A stretch of DNA of 64,000 bases from Fratercula arctica (taxonomy: Eukaryota; Chordata; Aves; Charadriiformes; Alcidae): NCBI GenBank assembly GCA_947846985.1, contig CANTUZ010000006.1, positions 44,995,707 to 45,059,706 of the forward strand. Reading direction: 5' to 3'. The position numbers and the translations under genes are program-made. The number at the start of each line of letters is the position of its first letter. The first letter of the stretch is position 1. The notes below the pieces were generated by a model, which saw only the letters and a list, made by a program, of their open reading frames with translations, was not told where the DNA came from and did not search any database. This document shows, piece by piece, positions 50,521-61,817 of the stretch.

Positions 50521-52246
50521 GAAAAAAAAATCCAATTTTCTCTGTTTCAGGAAAAAGTCTGAATAGTCAATGAACCTTGCACCATGCCAACACACATTCA
50601 AGATCAGTTAAACAAAATCCAGTAACAGCTGTATTTTTATTTCCTTTTTTTTAAGTCCAATCTAGAAATGGAAGCAAGCAGCTTCACAGGGAAATCAAGA
50701 TCTAATAATAGTAAATGTAATTTAAACAGCAGTTACAAGAACACAAGAAGTCAGGGATTACAGAGAAAGGGAGCTAAAAGGATCTATAGTCATTTAGAAT
50801 TGTAATATTTTTGAAGATTTAACACAGATACGGGTTTTTTCAGATTCTTAACACCAACTTGCATTTAGAAAATTGACAGGATGGAGATTCCTCCAGGCAC
50901 TTCACTGGCCTGGCCTGTAAAATCTGGTAGGTGGTTTTTGTCTGTAGCTTTTGACTCTTCTATGTGATCAGGTACCTACATCTTGACTGTTTACACTTAG
51001 TTCCATCCCTTCCTTGCTGTTAACATCACCCGTGGGCAGAGTCGCCGCAGGAGTGGCCATGCTCCTGCCGGTGCCGTGTCCTTTCCATCTCCTTGCTGAT
51101 ATAACTGCCAGCTTCATTCCTGTTGAAAATCAAATAACTTGGTGTGTGCATCCTTTTTATCATGCTCTCCTTCACTGCCTACCACTGCGGGTTTTTAATC
51201 TGGTGTAGGTATCGTCACTTTTATTTTACAATACACATTGACTAGGTGCTGAATGACTTTATCCCTGCTCCTTGGTACCCTGGACATTCAATGAGCTTAA
51301 CAGAAATGCAGAGGCATGGCGGAATTTAGTCAAAGGCTGTAAACTGTTTCTACTACAAGTGGTAATGCTCAGTATTTACTATTCTGTAACAATGAATTAG
51401 TTGCAGTTCCTTTTTTATTCATGAAATTATTTCAAGTTCCGTAAGTAACTTAGTTTTATCCAAATCTTTTTCTTTTTTTTTTCCTTAACCAGTTCTAGTT
51501 AGTCTTAGTTTTACCTAGTTCTAGTTAAGAAGTTACAATTTTTAATTTTGTACAATTCTGGTGTTTATGAAGTTTCAGGTGCTCCATCACTACGTGATAA
51601 AAGGTGAAACCTCTGGAGACATGTGCTTGTTGATTTATAATTGTATTTGTATTAAGAGTTCAAGTTTAAAACACACTTAGTTGTAATCTGTGTCACAAAA
51701 ATAACTTCTTTTAAATATCTTGTGTCAGTCAGTATAGAGTATTGGAATGATTATTCTGTAGATTAAAAATTCTTGGCATAAACTTTGGGACATGCTGAGG
51801 AGCTGGAGAAGCTGATCTGTTTGGTGGTTGAATTATGTTAGCTCTAGCCCCACATTATGCTTAATTTCATAAAAGAGAAGAGGACCATTGAATTCAGTGG
51901 GATTCTTCATAGTTTTTGACATTTGAAGAGGTTAAAATGTCTTTGCATAATTGGAATTGCAGTTAGCTGTCACTGCTATTGACGAGTGAAGATTTGAAGG
52001 ACGGTTTTCTTATCTGTGACTCCAACATTTATAACGAAACTGTCATTTATTCTTTCCAATATCTCTCCATACCAACCTCTGACGTTTTGTGAGACTTTCT
52101 ATTCTGCCTGTCCCAACTCCACAGTGAGACTGCTCACGGATGTGAAATAAGCCGCGGGTTCAGGTATCTTTCTCAGTGCTCTTACATCAGTTGAACAAAC
52201 TTTCCTCCTCTACAGTTCAGAATCGTAAAACGGGAATGGCCGCAGT

Positions 52247-52260
52247 GGGGGGGGGGAGGG
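52247..52260. repeat. G-rich homopolymer
   Basis: Ten G, an A, then three G in the plus strand. A small low-complexity tract, possibly an assembly-sensitive site. Confidence 0.85.
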
Positions 52261-53539
52261 CGCACAGGATTTTGAAGCACCAAAAAAATGGCTGATGCTA
52301 AGGTGTTGAACAGTGTAGTAGTATTAATCCTTCCCACAAGAATTCACAAGGTGTATAAAGATAACATAAAGCTTCCCGAAATTATTACAATTCTGCGAAG
52401 TGAATGCAAGGCGTCGGGAGGTCTGACTTCTGGGGAGTGTTGTACACAGCTGATGCCAGGTGACATGAAGTGATGTACCCTCTTGATCAGAATTCAGAGG
52501 GTCTTCATAATCCATCGTGACAAAGATGATGTGTAGTCAGACCTTCCTGAAGAGTCATGCTGAAGAAAACTGCACCACACACTAACGTCTGTCTTTTAGC
52601 TACATATTTTTTCAAAGAGGTATTTTAGGAATACTGAAAGTATTAAAATCTGCTATAGTTATCTGTGCTAAATTTGTTCAACTACCTCTGCTTGTTAAAT
52701 TTCTTTTCATTTATGACAGAATATAGAAGATGGGGGGAAAAAAAGGAAAGGAACCGTTAATTCCCTAACAGAGCTTGTTAAAAAAAAATGAACCTTTTTC
52801 ATAGGCATTTTCAAATTACTGAGAAAAATGTTGTCAATGTCAATATTTTAAAAAAGGTTTGGCAAAATATACAAGAACAACTACTCAAACATTGTGTATC
52901 CTATCTGTATAAATTGAGATGATATACATGGAATTTCTGGTATATAAATTTGTCAGCAGCCTGTATCCCATCACTATCCCGTCATAGACTTACATTAACG
53001 TAGTACTCACTAAAGACAGGCCGTTCTGTTTTGCACAGAATATTGTTATATTGAAGCGTAGCCGTATTTGAGAAATGAGGAAACCCACAATTTTGGAATT
53101 CCTTGTAGAAGAGCAGGCAGGCCTTGGGCAGCACGCGGCCAAAGCCGGCTCATCAGTAGGTAAGGTCAGCTGCTGGGGAGCTGGTCAGATAAATTGCCGT
53201 GTGAACCCTGCCAGCATCCACAACGCTGAAATATCTCCATGTAATAGAGGTCAGTAAACCCCAACAAAATTGCTTTATCATAATTTTTCTTATCCACTTT
53301 CTAGTCTTGGCAGAAAAGAGAATTAGGTTGCTAGATCTAAAGTATTAGAAAATAGAAATGTCGCTGTGTTAGGACTGCATAATGTAGTCTTTGTGCGGGT
53401 ACACACTTAGAGTATTAATGCAAAATATCATTCAGGTTGATAGTTAAATTTCATCTAAATACAGTGTATTTATGCTAAAAAAAATGTGAATTCAAATAGG
53501 AACGTGTAGAGAGAAAGACTGTTAGGGTGATAGGGAGAA

Positions 53540-53862
53540 CAGAGAACCTAATTTATGGTCTGCTTAGCCTACCAAAATGAAAGGTGAAAAGGGGTAGACA
53601 GCATGGCTTCATGGGGCAAGTTCTGCCTGACCAACCTAGTGGCCTCCTATGATGGAGCGACTATGTCAGTGATCAAGGGAATTGCTATGGGTCTCGTCTG
53701 TCTGGACTTCTGTAAATCTTTTGACACGGTCCCCTACAACATCCTTCTCTCTAAATTAGAGAGATATTGGTTTGATGGGTGGGCTGCTCAGTGAATGAGG
53801 AATTGGTTGGATCCCGAGGGTAGTGGTCAGCAGCTCAATGTCCAGGTGGAGATTGGTGATCT
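53540..53862 (+). mobile_element. CR1 LINE internal reverse transcriptase fragment
   Basis: The plus-strand translation has [33 protein letters not shown] and LERYWFDGW. These match the start of the CR1 polymerase palm, where the usual sequence is of the form YLDFSKAFDTVPH. The frame runs from 53603 to a stop at 53792-53794, and CR1-like sequence continues to the CAGCTCAATGTCCAGGTGGA block. Neither the catalytic FADD box nor any 3' terminal repeat is present. It is a scrap of a longer copy whose 3' part has been lost. Confidence 0.88.
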
Positions 53863-53917
53863 CCATCACTAATCTAATCATCTAGTGATCTAATCATTCA
53901 GTGATCTCCATCACTAA
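53856..53917. repeat. Local direct duplication at CR1 edge
   Basis: GTGATCTCCATCACTAA occurs at 53856-53872 and again at 53901-53917, a 45-base period. Between them ATCTAATCAT is itself repeated. The duplication starts at the 3' break of the CR1 fragment, which suggests slippage or a repair event when the element was cut. Confidence 0.75.
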
Positions 53918-56900
53918 ATTGCTGCAGACTTCTTGGTCGTTATCAATTAGGGAAAAAGATACAGCTGTGTCCAGTTAGTAAGGGAAAAGATCTCTAAAAC
54001 CCTGCTGTCATCTACATCTGCTCCTGACAAGACCCCATCTGTGGTGCTTCTTTCCTTGCAGAAGTATGCCTTTTGCAGATCACAGGACTTGCAGTGGTTA
54101 TCCGTGAGGTTTAGGTACTGAGAGTGAGAGCCACCAAGTTCCTGATGGGGATGTGGTGACAGCCTGCACATAGCTGAGGAGGCTGTTATTAGCTAATGTC
54201 ATTGTGACCTCTGCTGTTCATGAGCAGATTCCTGGATCATCATCCGAATGTGTTGGGGGCTCCTGAGGTCCTGCCCAGTATGCTCTTTTGTATGCTGATT
54301 ATAGTCCTACAGGAATAGAGGTCAGTGGTGAAGCCTGAAGCATCAGAGTGAAATTGTAGTATCCTGCTCAAAAATGGCTTTGTAAAAATGAAAATAGTGT
54401 CCCAGCGTTCTGTATTCCATTTTTCCACTCCAAATGCAACCACTTTGTAGAATAAAAGCGTTATTTCACTAAAACCAGCCCTACTAACTCAAGCTTAGGT
54501 CTTTAGCTCACACTTGGAACTGAAAGTCTGGTGCCCTGTCATCAGTAATAAATGCTTTGCAGCCCCTAACTTGCACCTTTCATGGCCTCATTGCCTTCAG
54601 TGGGTTGATCAGATGCAATTAATTCACTCTGGAGCTATTTAATGATGTATAAGAAGGAATAGATTCTAACTCAATCTCGTAACTGCTTTGCCTCTGAAAT
54701 CTAACAGGATTAAAGCACCATTAAAAAAAAAAAATCCAAGTAGTTCTGTGAGCAGTGAGACTAATGAAGCCAGAATTCCTATGGATTTGTGTCTCTTGGT
54801 TGATTGACTATTTAACTGATTTATATGAACATTGTGTTATCTCTGCATATACCTGTAATCCCTTTCTGCTGAATATTTTGGCAGTGACATGCTGGTTGCT
54901 GCAAAATTTCCCCAGTAGGATCAATAGTTATTAGGACAAAATTCTTCAAAACCTGGTTTCTCTTTTGCCTGAGCCCCTAGTTTTACAAAATTGGAACAAT
55001 TCAATTTTTTCTTTGCATCTATTGCTGCGGCGTTTTGTTGGGGCAAAGCTCACAGACATAGTCATGAGCTTGATAAACCATGATACCTTGAAATAAATGA
55101 ATGAATAAAATAAATAAATAAGACCAAAAAAGTAAAATAAAGAGTATAGCTTTCAATATAATTTACAGGACTGTGAGAACAACAAGAAACAATCCAGGGC
55201 CATCTGGGTGAGAACTATAAGGGTAACAGTATTGGGAAGAAAATGCATATGACCAAGACAAAGAAAATTGTTGCAAGCCACATCAAGTATTTGGGCTAGA
55301 GAACCACACTTTTATTTTTTCAAAACCTGTTCTTTTACAAACCTTTGGAAAATGGTTGTGCTTAAATGTAAGAGTAGGATTTGAGGTCACATTGCTCATG
55401 AACAAGGGGCAAGCATTGGCGCTCTCTTTTTTTTCTCGAGCTACCTACAATACAAAACTTGTAGGAAAATAGTTACTGGATTTTATTCAGCTGTCACATT
55501 TGGTTCAAGTTGGCCCATGAGCTCCAAAGCCGTTGTTAGAATACTTACACAAGTTTTCTTCATTGAGTGAAGGAGGCTAAATCCAGTCCCCAAAAAACTT
55601 TGAAAATACTTAGATTCATTGTGTCCTTGGTCACACTCTCTAGACTACATTCATTATGTAGTCCATGCCTACCTGTCACTGCCTCAGTGTTTGACATCTT
55701 GATCTCCAGTTTGGAAATTCTTTATTTTAAGTACCTATGTTAATTTCTTCAATGGAGGGATTTTTTAGCAAGAACTGATTTTGATTAAATTCTCATATGT
55801 ACCTATTGAGTCAGCTAATGATGTTTAGAGTTTGCGGAATTATATATATATATATATATGTCAAAAAGGAATTTCCCTAAAATCTATAGGTCCTAGAAAA
55901 TGCACTAATATACCTGGCTAAACAGTTACCTGGGATGACAAAAACTCTATTAAATCCTTGTGGGTTTGCCAGTTGTAAAAGTAAGGCATGTGTAATTCAT
56001 GAATATAATAAATCTTATTTTAAATGTCATGTCATTTACTGCTCACTAAGTTTTAGAAAACTCAAGCTACAGTAATTCAAAAATTTTCAAACCATTGTAA
56101 TTTATGAAAACCAAGAAACAGGGAAGTCAGGAGAAAGTCCAATACCTGGGAATGAAATTAATCTACCCAATTTCTCACAGTCAAGAAAAGGAATAGCATT
56201 CATGTGTGCGTTCATTACAGCCTCTCTACAAATTCTGTGTTAAAAAGTTGTGCGTTTTTTTCTGAATTTATTTTTACTACTAAAACTAGTCTTAAGCAAC
56301 ACTCTTCATATCTTAGTATCCCTGTCCCTACATATGCTATAATTCACTAAAAGAAACCCTCCAAGTGTAACCATAACTGTAAAATTAATCATATTAGGGT
56401 AATATTCTTTATCGGGTATGGCATGGATATTGCTGCTGCATTGCAGTAACAGCAATACATGTGTTCAAACTATGTACATCTTGTGTAATTTAGGGAATAG
56501 TATATTTGCAATTATAGCTGAGATCAGAACAGAGACATATGTTAAGTTCAAAGTCATTCGTCCATTTTGCGGCTTCTGATTCTTCACTACGGGAGAAGTT
56601 TAGATTGCAGTAATGTGCTTTTTGTTCAGCTAGAGGAAAATTCATTACAAAAGAATTCAATAAAAATGGGTAATTTTAATCAACTTGATGTATTTCTTCT
56701 AGGCTACTATATTATGAATCAATAGTGGTAAATCCATAGTTAAGACTGTAACTTGCAAGCCATTGCATAAAGATCCGATGACTTCTGTCTTTCAGGGTCT
56801 TGAAGAAAAACGCAGGGAAAAAGTAATGGAAGTTTAATGTCTGAAATCCTTCCAATGAAAAGATATTTCCTATTTCTCTTCAGAATCTGTGATTAATGCA

Positions 56901-56952
56901 GAAATGCTGTATAGAATATTTTACTTTAAGCATTCAGCATAATTCATTTATT
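53918..56952. other. Unique AT-rich non-coding sequence
   Basis: No supported gene. It contains an AAATA/AATGA-type low-complexity run at about 55093-55130 and a (TA)n microsatellite at 55841-55859. A stretch near 54590-54670 has the flavour of an old dispersed repeat but cannot be assigned. Confidence 0.45.
55841..55859. repeat. (TA)n microsatellite
   Basis: Nine TA dinucleotides plus a T. A perfect short simple repeat. Confidence 0.9.
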
Positions 56953-57077
56953 CAAGGGCAGGTTGGACGGGGCTCGGAGCAACCTGGTCTAGTGGGAGGT
57001 GTCCCTGCCCAGGGCAGGGGGGTAGAACTGGATGGTCTTTATGGTCCCTTCCAACCCAAACCATTCCATGATTTATT
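56953..57077 (+). mobile_element. CR1 LINE 3' end
   Basis: The stretch contains TTCAAGGGCAGGTTGGACGG, GGAGCAACCTGGTCTAGTGG, GAGGTGTCCCTGCCCAGGGC and GGTCCCTTCCAACCCAAACC, then ATTCCATGATTT. It is a well-preserved CR1 3' region of the subfamily with the AACCTGGTCTAGTGG block. It covers about 125 bases, is 5' truncated, and keeps the terminal unit only once. Its low divergence suggests a younger insertion than the one at 21238. Confidence 0.95.
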
Positions 57078-57673
57078 CCTCCCTGATTATTTCTCATTCC
57101 CTCTTTCGATTGGCCTTTCCATGGTGCAGATTTCTGTGCATGAAATGTAGTGGCAGAATTCATGGACTGGAGGTGGAAGGTGAGGTGGCTGTGAAAGGTG
57201 GTTCCATAATGATGAGTTCACATCCCTTACTTCCCTTGTGTTGGGAAGCTGTTCCTTTAGGAAGCTCAGAAAAGCAATGGGTCTCCCTACCAGAGAGAGG
57301 AAGATTTGAAGGCATCTTTCAGGACAAATGCAAACCTGTAAAATGAAACATTTTGGTTTATCTACATGAGATGATTTCTGAGAGAACAAGTTGAGTATAT
57401 TTCTTTGGTTGATGTAAAGGACAAAACCTAAGATGGAACTGGGAGAACAGAACTTGACTAAAATACATCTCTTACAGAGAATTTCCCTAATTAAATTGAA
57501 AAGTTGGCACATTTGTCAGTCTTAGACAATAAAAAGAGAATAATTTATGAATCATGGCAATCCCTGTTTAATGTTACAAGTTTCAGATAAAGCATTTCCT
57601 AGACCTTTTGAGATCAGCTCTCAAGAACTAGGAGTTGAAATTCTTAAAAAAGGTAACACAAAGTTATTTTTAG
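57078..57673. other. Non-coding sequence between CR1 tail and exon-like segment
   Basis: No supported gene. Overlapping open frames of 104 codons (plus, 57032-57346) and 141 codons (minus, 57087-57512) run across the CR1 boundary or through unique sequence and have no domain signal. Confidence 0.45.
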
Positions 57674-57716
57674 GTTGGCAGCTTTTAATGATGAAGATCA
57701 GGACAGTACAAGACAG
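57674..57716 (+). CDS. Candidate internal exon, product unknown
   Basis: This 43-base segment lies between AGTTATTTTTAG (ending 57673) and a strong donor, GACAG|GTAAGTTATG. After one carried-in base it encodes LAAFNDEDQDSTRQ and ends in phase 0. The start phase matches the two bases left by the segment at 41457. The peptide is acidic and hydrophilic. The acceptor is only fair because the pyrimidine tract is short. A second frame is open. No identity was recognised. Confidence 0.3.
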
Positions 57717-60017
57717 GTAAGTTATGTTCCGTTTGTGTCTGTGTCCGGGAAGGACTGAATGAGTTGGATTCGTTGCTTATTGATCATGTCTTCTCCTGTG
57801 CAAGTTTATACAAGTAATACCGCATTCCCACCTGTCCCAAAAATATAGGAGAGCCAGATTTGTATGCTTTCCATACAAATCATCAATGTTAATTGTATAA
57901 AGTGGAATATCCCCTAATTTAATCCATGTACTGAGTTTATTTGCAACAGAGAAAAAGCATACACTTTTGGGATACAAGGAGTTTAGGGGTTTTTTTACTC
58001 AATTCCTTGATATTGAATACCAAAAGTATCATTCTACATTTTGGTTTTGGAATAAACCCCGAAACAATTTCTAGACAATAGGAGAAACTTGCTTTTTTCC
58101 CTGATTAATGAGTTCACTCAAGAGAGTCTTTAAGTCAGAAACTACTGCTGATAATTAAAAAATAGGCAAAGAAACATTGGGGGGAAAAAAATGCAAAACC
58201 CCCCAAAATTAAATTGAATCAATTAGAAAATAGCAGCCACTCTGGTTTTGCTGTTATTGGCTTAACTATTTAATCAGCTGGGAGAGGAGGCACCAAAGAT
58301 GCTATCCAATATGAAGATGAGACACTTGTTTTTCAATAGCTGGTTATTATTTATCATTGACATCAAAATTTTTCCTTCTTGAAAGGGGGAAAAAAAATCT
58401 TAACAAATTCAAAGATATATCTCTCTTTAAATCTATTTAAAAAAATGGAAACTTTTCCAGCATCTATGAAAAATGTATAATCCTGGATGTGAAGCTTGAG
58501 AAATTTTTTTTTGACTCAGTACAAGTAATCAAATTGCAGAAATAGAAATATTGCTTGGCAGCCAACAGAAAAGGAAATGGTTTTGGTTGTTACTAGTGTG
58601 TCTGAATATTGTCAAGATTTTTGGCTTGTAGTATTAAATAACGGTATAGAGGAGGACCGTGTCTCTCCATAACTCAAAGACTAGCTAGTATGGGTGAGCA
58701 TAAGGCAGATCTCTTTGGGCGGTCCCATACTAAAGAATCAGATAACACCATGGTCCTGGTGTTCATCCCATCCTTTAATAAAGCCTCGCTGGCTAAGATG
58801 AATTAAGACAGGCAATATTGTTTTCAGCCTAGTAAATCATTTGTGGACAAGAATGTTGAGATCACAATTTATCAGTAGAATTAGGTAATAATGAAAGCGC
58901 ATCCTGGTAAGTCTATCAAACTCCAAGTAATTGGAAGGAGCAGCGGTTTGATGGGTGGGTGGCAATATTTCACTGCGTCTTTGATACAAACTCAATTCTG
59001 CTGCTCAAGTGGTAGCGATTTTTGCAGGGTTTTAATAAGAGAGACATCTGTGACTGTAGCCTTAGTAGAGTTCATGTCCTTTATGCCATCAATAATTTAC
59101 GATAATTTAATAGGGACTTGTGGAATATAAAACAATCTTAGTGGAAGATCTTCTATGGCTGAAGATTCTTTTAAGTATCTAGTTTCAATGAAACCCTAAA
59201 TACATGTCCTTTATACTTTTATTATTGTACAAGAAAAAAACCTTGTTCAACAGTGTTTTGGTGGAGAAAGTTATTACATTTCACTTGTTTTAGCGTGAAG
59301 AGAACAATTCCTCATCTTTGGTCTGCTTCTCAAAACTTGGTATTATGACTTGAACAGAAAAGCATTTAATAATTTAGGTAATACCTGGTTTAAAACATGT
59401 GCCTAAAGAAATGATATATGCGTTGTTCCCATATTGTTCGGTAAAATGCATAGACCCAGTTCTAATCTTCATCACGTCCTCTGTCCTAAACCCACCAGAA
59501 TGCGTTTAGTGCTTTTAATAGAGTAAGCTTTAGAGGGCTAGAATCGAGAGCACAGTCTGCGTTGGGGTACCCCAGCGTACACCGAGTACTTGGCATGGCG
59601 GGAGGGGCGGCCTGCCTATTTGGATCTCAGAAGTGCTGAAACCGATGTTGTAACATCCCAACTGGTTTTGTCCTGGTTTCTGAAGGCTTATAGGACCATT
59701 CTTTACAATTGTGTGTCTCTTTTTATCTATATCTTAACTCCCTGCCTGCAACAGTTTTGAATCTGTTTATCAATCTTGTCTCTAAGAGAGTGAGCTAGCA
59801 GAATTTTCTAAAAATAAAAATCCAGTTAGAAGAGTGAAATCCGTTTATAGATCCCCCTGTGATGTAGGCTGTGGTTGTGTTCACCCTGTTTTGTGCATCA
59901 GATAGTCTACGTGGGGTATCAGCCTCAGACAAACGCTTGGGAAATTAATTGGTGTTATTTCTACTGCTCGTACGGCTCCTTGCTTTATGACTCTCCTAAT
60001 CACTCGTTTTTAAAGAA

Positions 60018-60054
60018 AGAGTAATATGAGAAAACAAGAGAGTAATATGAGAAA
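60018..60054. repeat. Two-copy tandem repeat, 21-base period
   Basis: AGAGTAATATGAGAAA is at 60018 and again at 60039, separated by a short A-rich link. Confidence 0.85.
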
Positions 60055-60379
60055 GCAAATAACGAGCAAAATGTTTGCTGTGTCATATTAGTCTTAGTTA
60101 TTTCACGTATATTCTAATTATTTTGGATCAACTTTGGCAATAATTCAATTGTGTCTAGACCCTGCAGCCTTTCAGGAGGCTTTTTTTGGTGTTAATTCCC
60201 TCTGTAGCCCACTGAATTTGGCTAGGGAATTCTGAAGGTTATAAACCCATTTCTAGTCTCCTGGAAATCTTTCCACTTTCATTGTTGTCACAAGGCTTTT
60301 TCTACATTACCATTACATAAGTTAAATTAAGAACATAGGTCTAGTCACAGTCATAATCAATTTTCTGATTATGTAGAAA

Positions 60380-60660
60380 ATGAAAAAATGCTGGAGCATT
60401 AACAATTTTTAAAAGTACATTTAAATCATTATTCATTTATAGGGTTGCATTAATTTCTGAATAATGCAGCACTGTAGATGGATGATTCACAGCAATGTAA
60501 AGTCTTTTGTAGTCATTTAGAGCCTCATTATATGAATCTATCACTCACTGTTTCCACCCACAGACACTTCTTGAACTGATGAGGCAAAATCATTATCATG
60601 CAGATAAAAGGGAGAGCCTGACAAAACAAATACAACAACAGTTTTAATTAGGCTAATGTT
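60380..60660. promoter_or_regulatory. Possible conserved non-coding element
   Basis: A CpG-free block with several motif-like strings: GCATTAATTTCTGAATAATG, GATGATTCACAGCAATG, GCAGATAAAAGGGAG (GATA core) and TTTTAATTAGGCTAATG (homeodomain cores). The texture resembles vertebrate developmental enhancers. Only alignment to other genomes could confirm it. Confidence 0.25.
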
Positions 60661-61766
60661 TTTAAATTCCCACAAGGTTAGGGAAGTACACTTCCAGCCA
60701 TTTCAAACGCAAACGGATCAGGGCTCAGTTCTTCCCAGTTTGAATAAGGGACCGCATCCAACTGCAGCACCCAGCAGCCGGCACAGCTCTTCCTAAAACG
60801 GGCCTCTGGTCAACCAGCCGCTGGAGAAACGGCATATCCAGGGGGATGGAAGTCTTCTTTAGCCACGGAAATACATCACAATGGAAAAAAAAGAACCCAA
60901 AACAAAACAGTAAAGACAGAAAGAGTGAAAACTTAGAGACACCTGCAGACTGGAAACCACAAAGGGATGGATATTTGGCTCCAAAACGCTGACTCTCGTG
61001 TTCCTTTATTTCTATTTGATTAGCGGAAAGGTTTTTTCTGTTTACTTCCTCAACTACTGTCACCAATGCATTGATTTTCTTCTTCTGTGTTGTCACTTTG
61101 GAAAATATAATCTTTTGTTAGAGGTAGGACTGTGTTATTAATGGAAAGATGAGCCTGCTGAGGGAGGCTAAAATGCTTCATCACCCAGAAACAACGCATT
61201 TGGTTTCATTTACCTCCCCACGGATAAGATTAGAGAGAAACAAGTTCAGGTGAAGTACAACAAAGGGCTTCCATGAAAAGAAAGAAAAAAAGAATCTGCT
61301 AAATTTAATATGAAAGTTTTTTAGATCTTTATGAGTTATTTTATGAGCCTTTTTAAAACTTATTAATTTGTGTACAGTTATCAGTTTTCATATTGAAACT
61401 AGAAAATAGGAGTTTCTATGCAACTACCTTTGGGCAGTTCTTGTTTGAAGGAAATTCTATGTTTCAGACAGATTTTTTTTTTTTTCCCCATTGTATGCAT
61501 TTTCTTAAAATGTGAAGGATTTAATTCTTTTATTTCTGAGTTAACAGTTCACTGTGTCTTCTTTTTACGTTTAGAACATCTTGATGCTCAGAATCTGCCA
61601 TAGCCTCTGTGGCCAGTGCTTGTTTTGTAGCTATATTTAATCTTATGTGTAGTCCCTGATGTCTACTGGTCTGCAAGGTTTCATACCTTCTCCCTGCACT
61701 TTCTCTCCAACCAGCCATGTTAAGCAGGGAAGGACAATTATCTTTTATATTTATTTCTTTTGCCAG

Positions 61767-61817
61767 ACAGAGAACAGAGGTGTGAGAGATGCTGGTGGTC
61801 AGAAGTGGGTAGGTCCC
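61767..61817 (+). other. Exon-like segment, possible terminal exon
   Basis: A strong pyrimidine tract TTTATTTCTTTTGCCAG ends at 61766. In phase 0, the phase left by the segment at 57674, the reading is TENRGVRDAGGQKW. It is followed either by a donor-like TGG|GTAGGT after 61808 or by a TAA at 61815-61817. Another frame stays open far longer, so the phase-0 reading is not favoured by openness. Treat as a weak lead. Confidence 0.15.

Larger units (their letters stand above)
41509..53539. other. Unique AT-rich non-coding sequence, possibly intronic
   Basis: Twelve kilobases without a recognisable gene, RNA gene or repeat family. Short open frames on both strands look random; the longest are 123 codons at 41908-42279 and 94 codons at 46731-47015, both minus. 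Notable local items are a G run at 52247-52260 and a CNE-like AT-rich block around 50330-50520. A minus-strand donor-like CAG|GTAAGT near plus 45880 has only a 20-base body and is not called. Confidence 0.45.
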
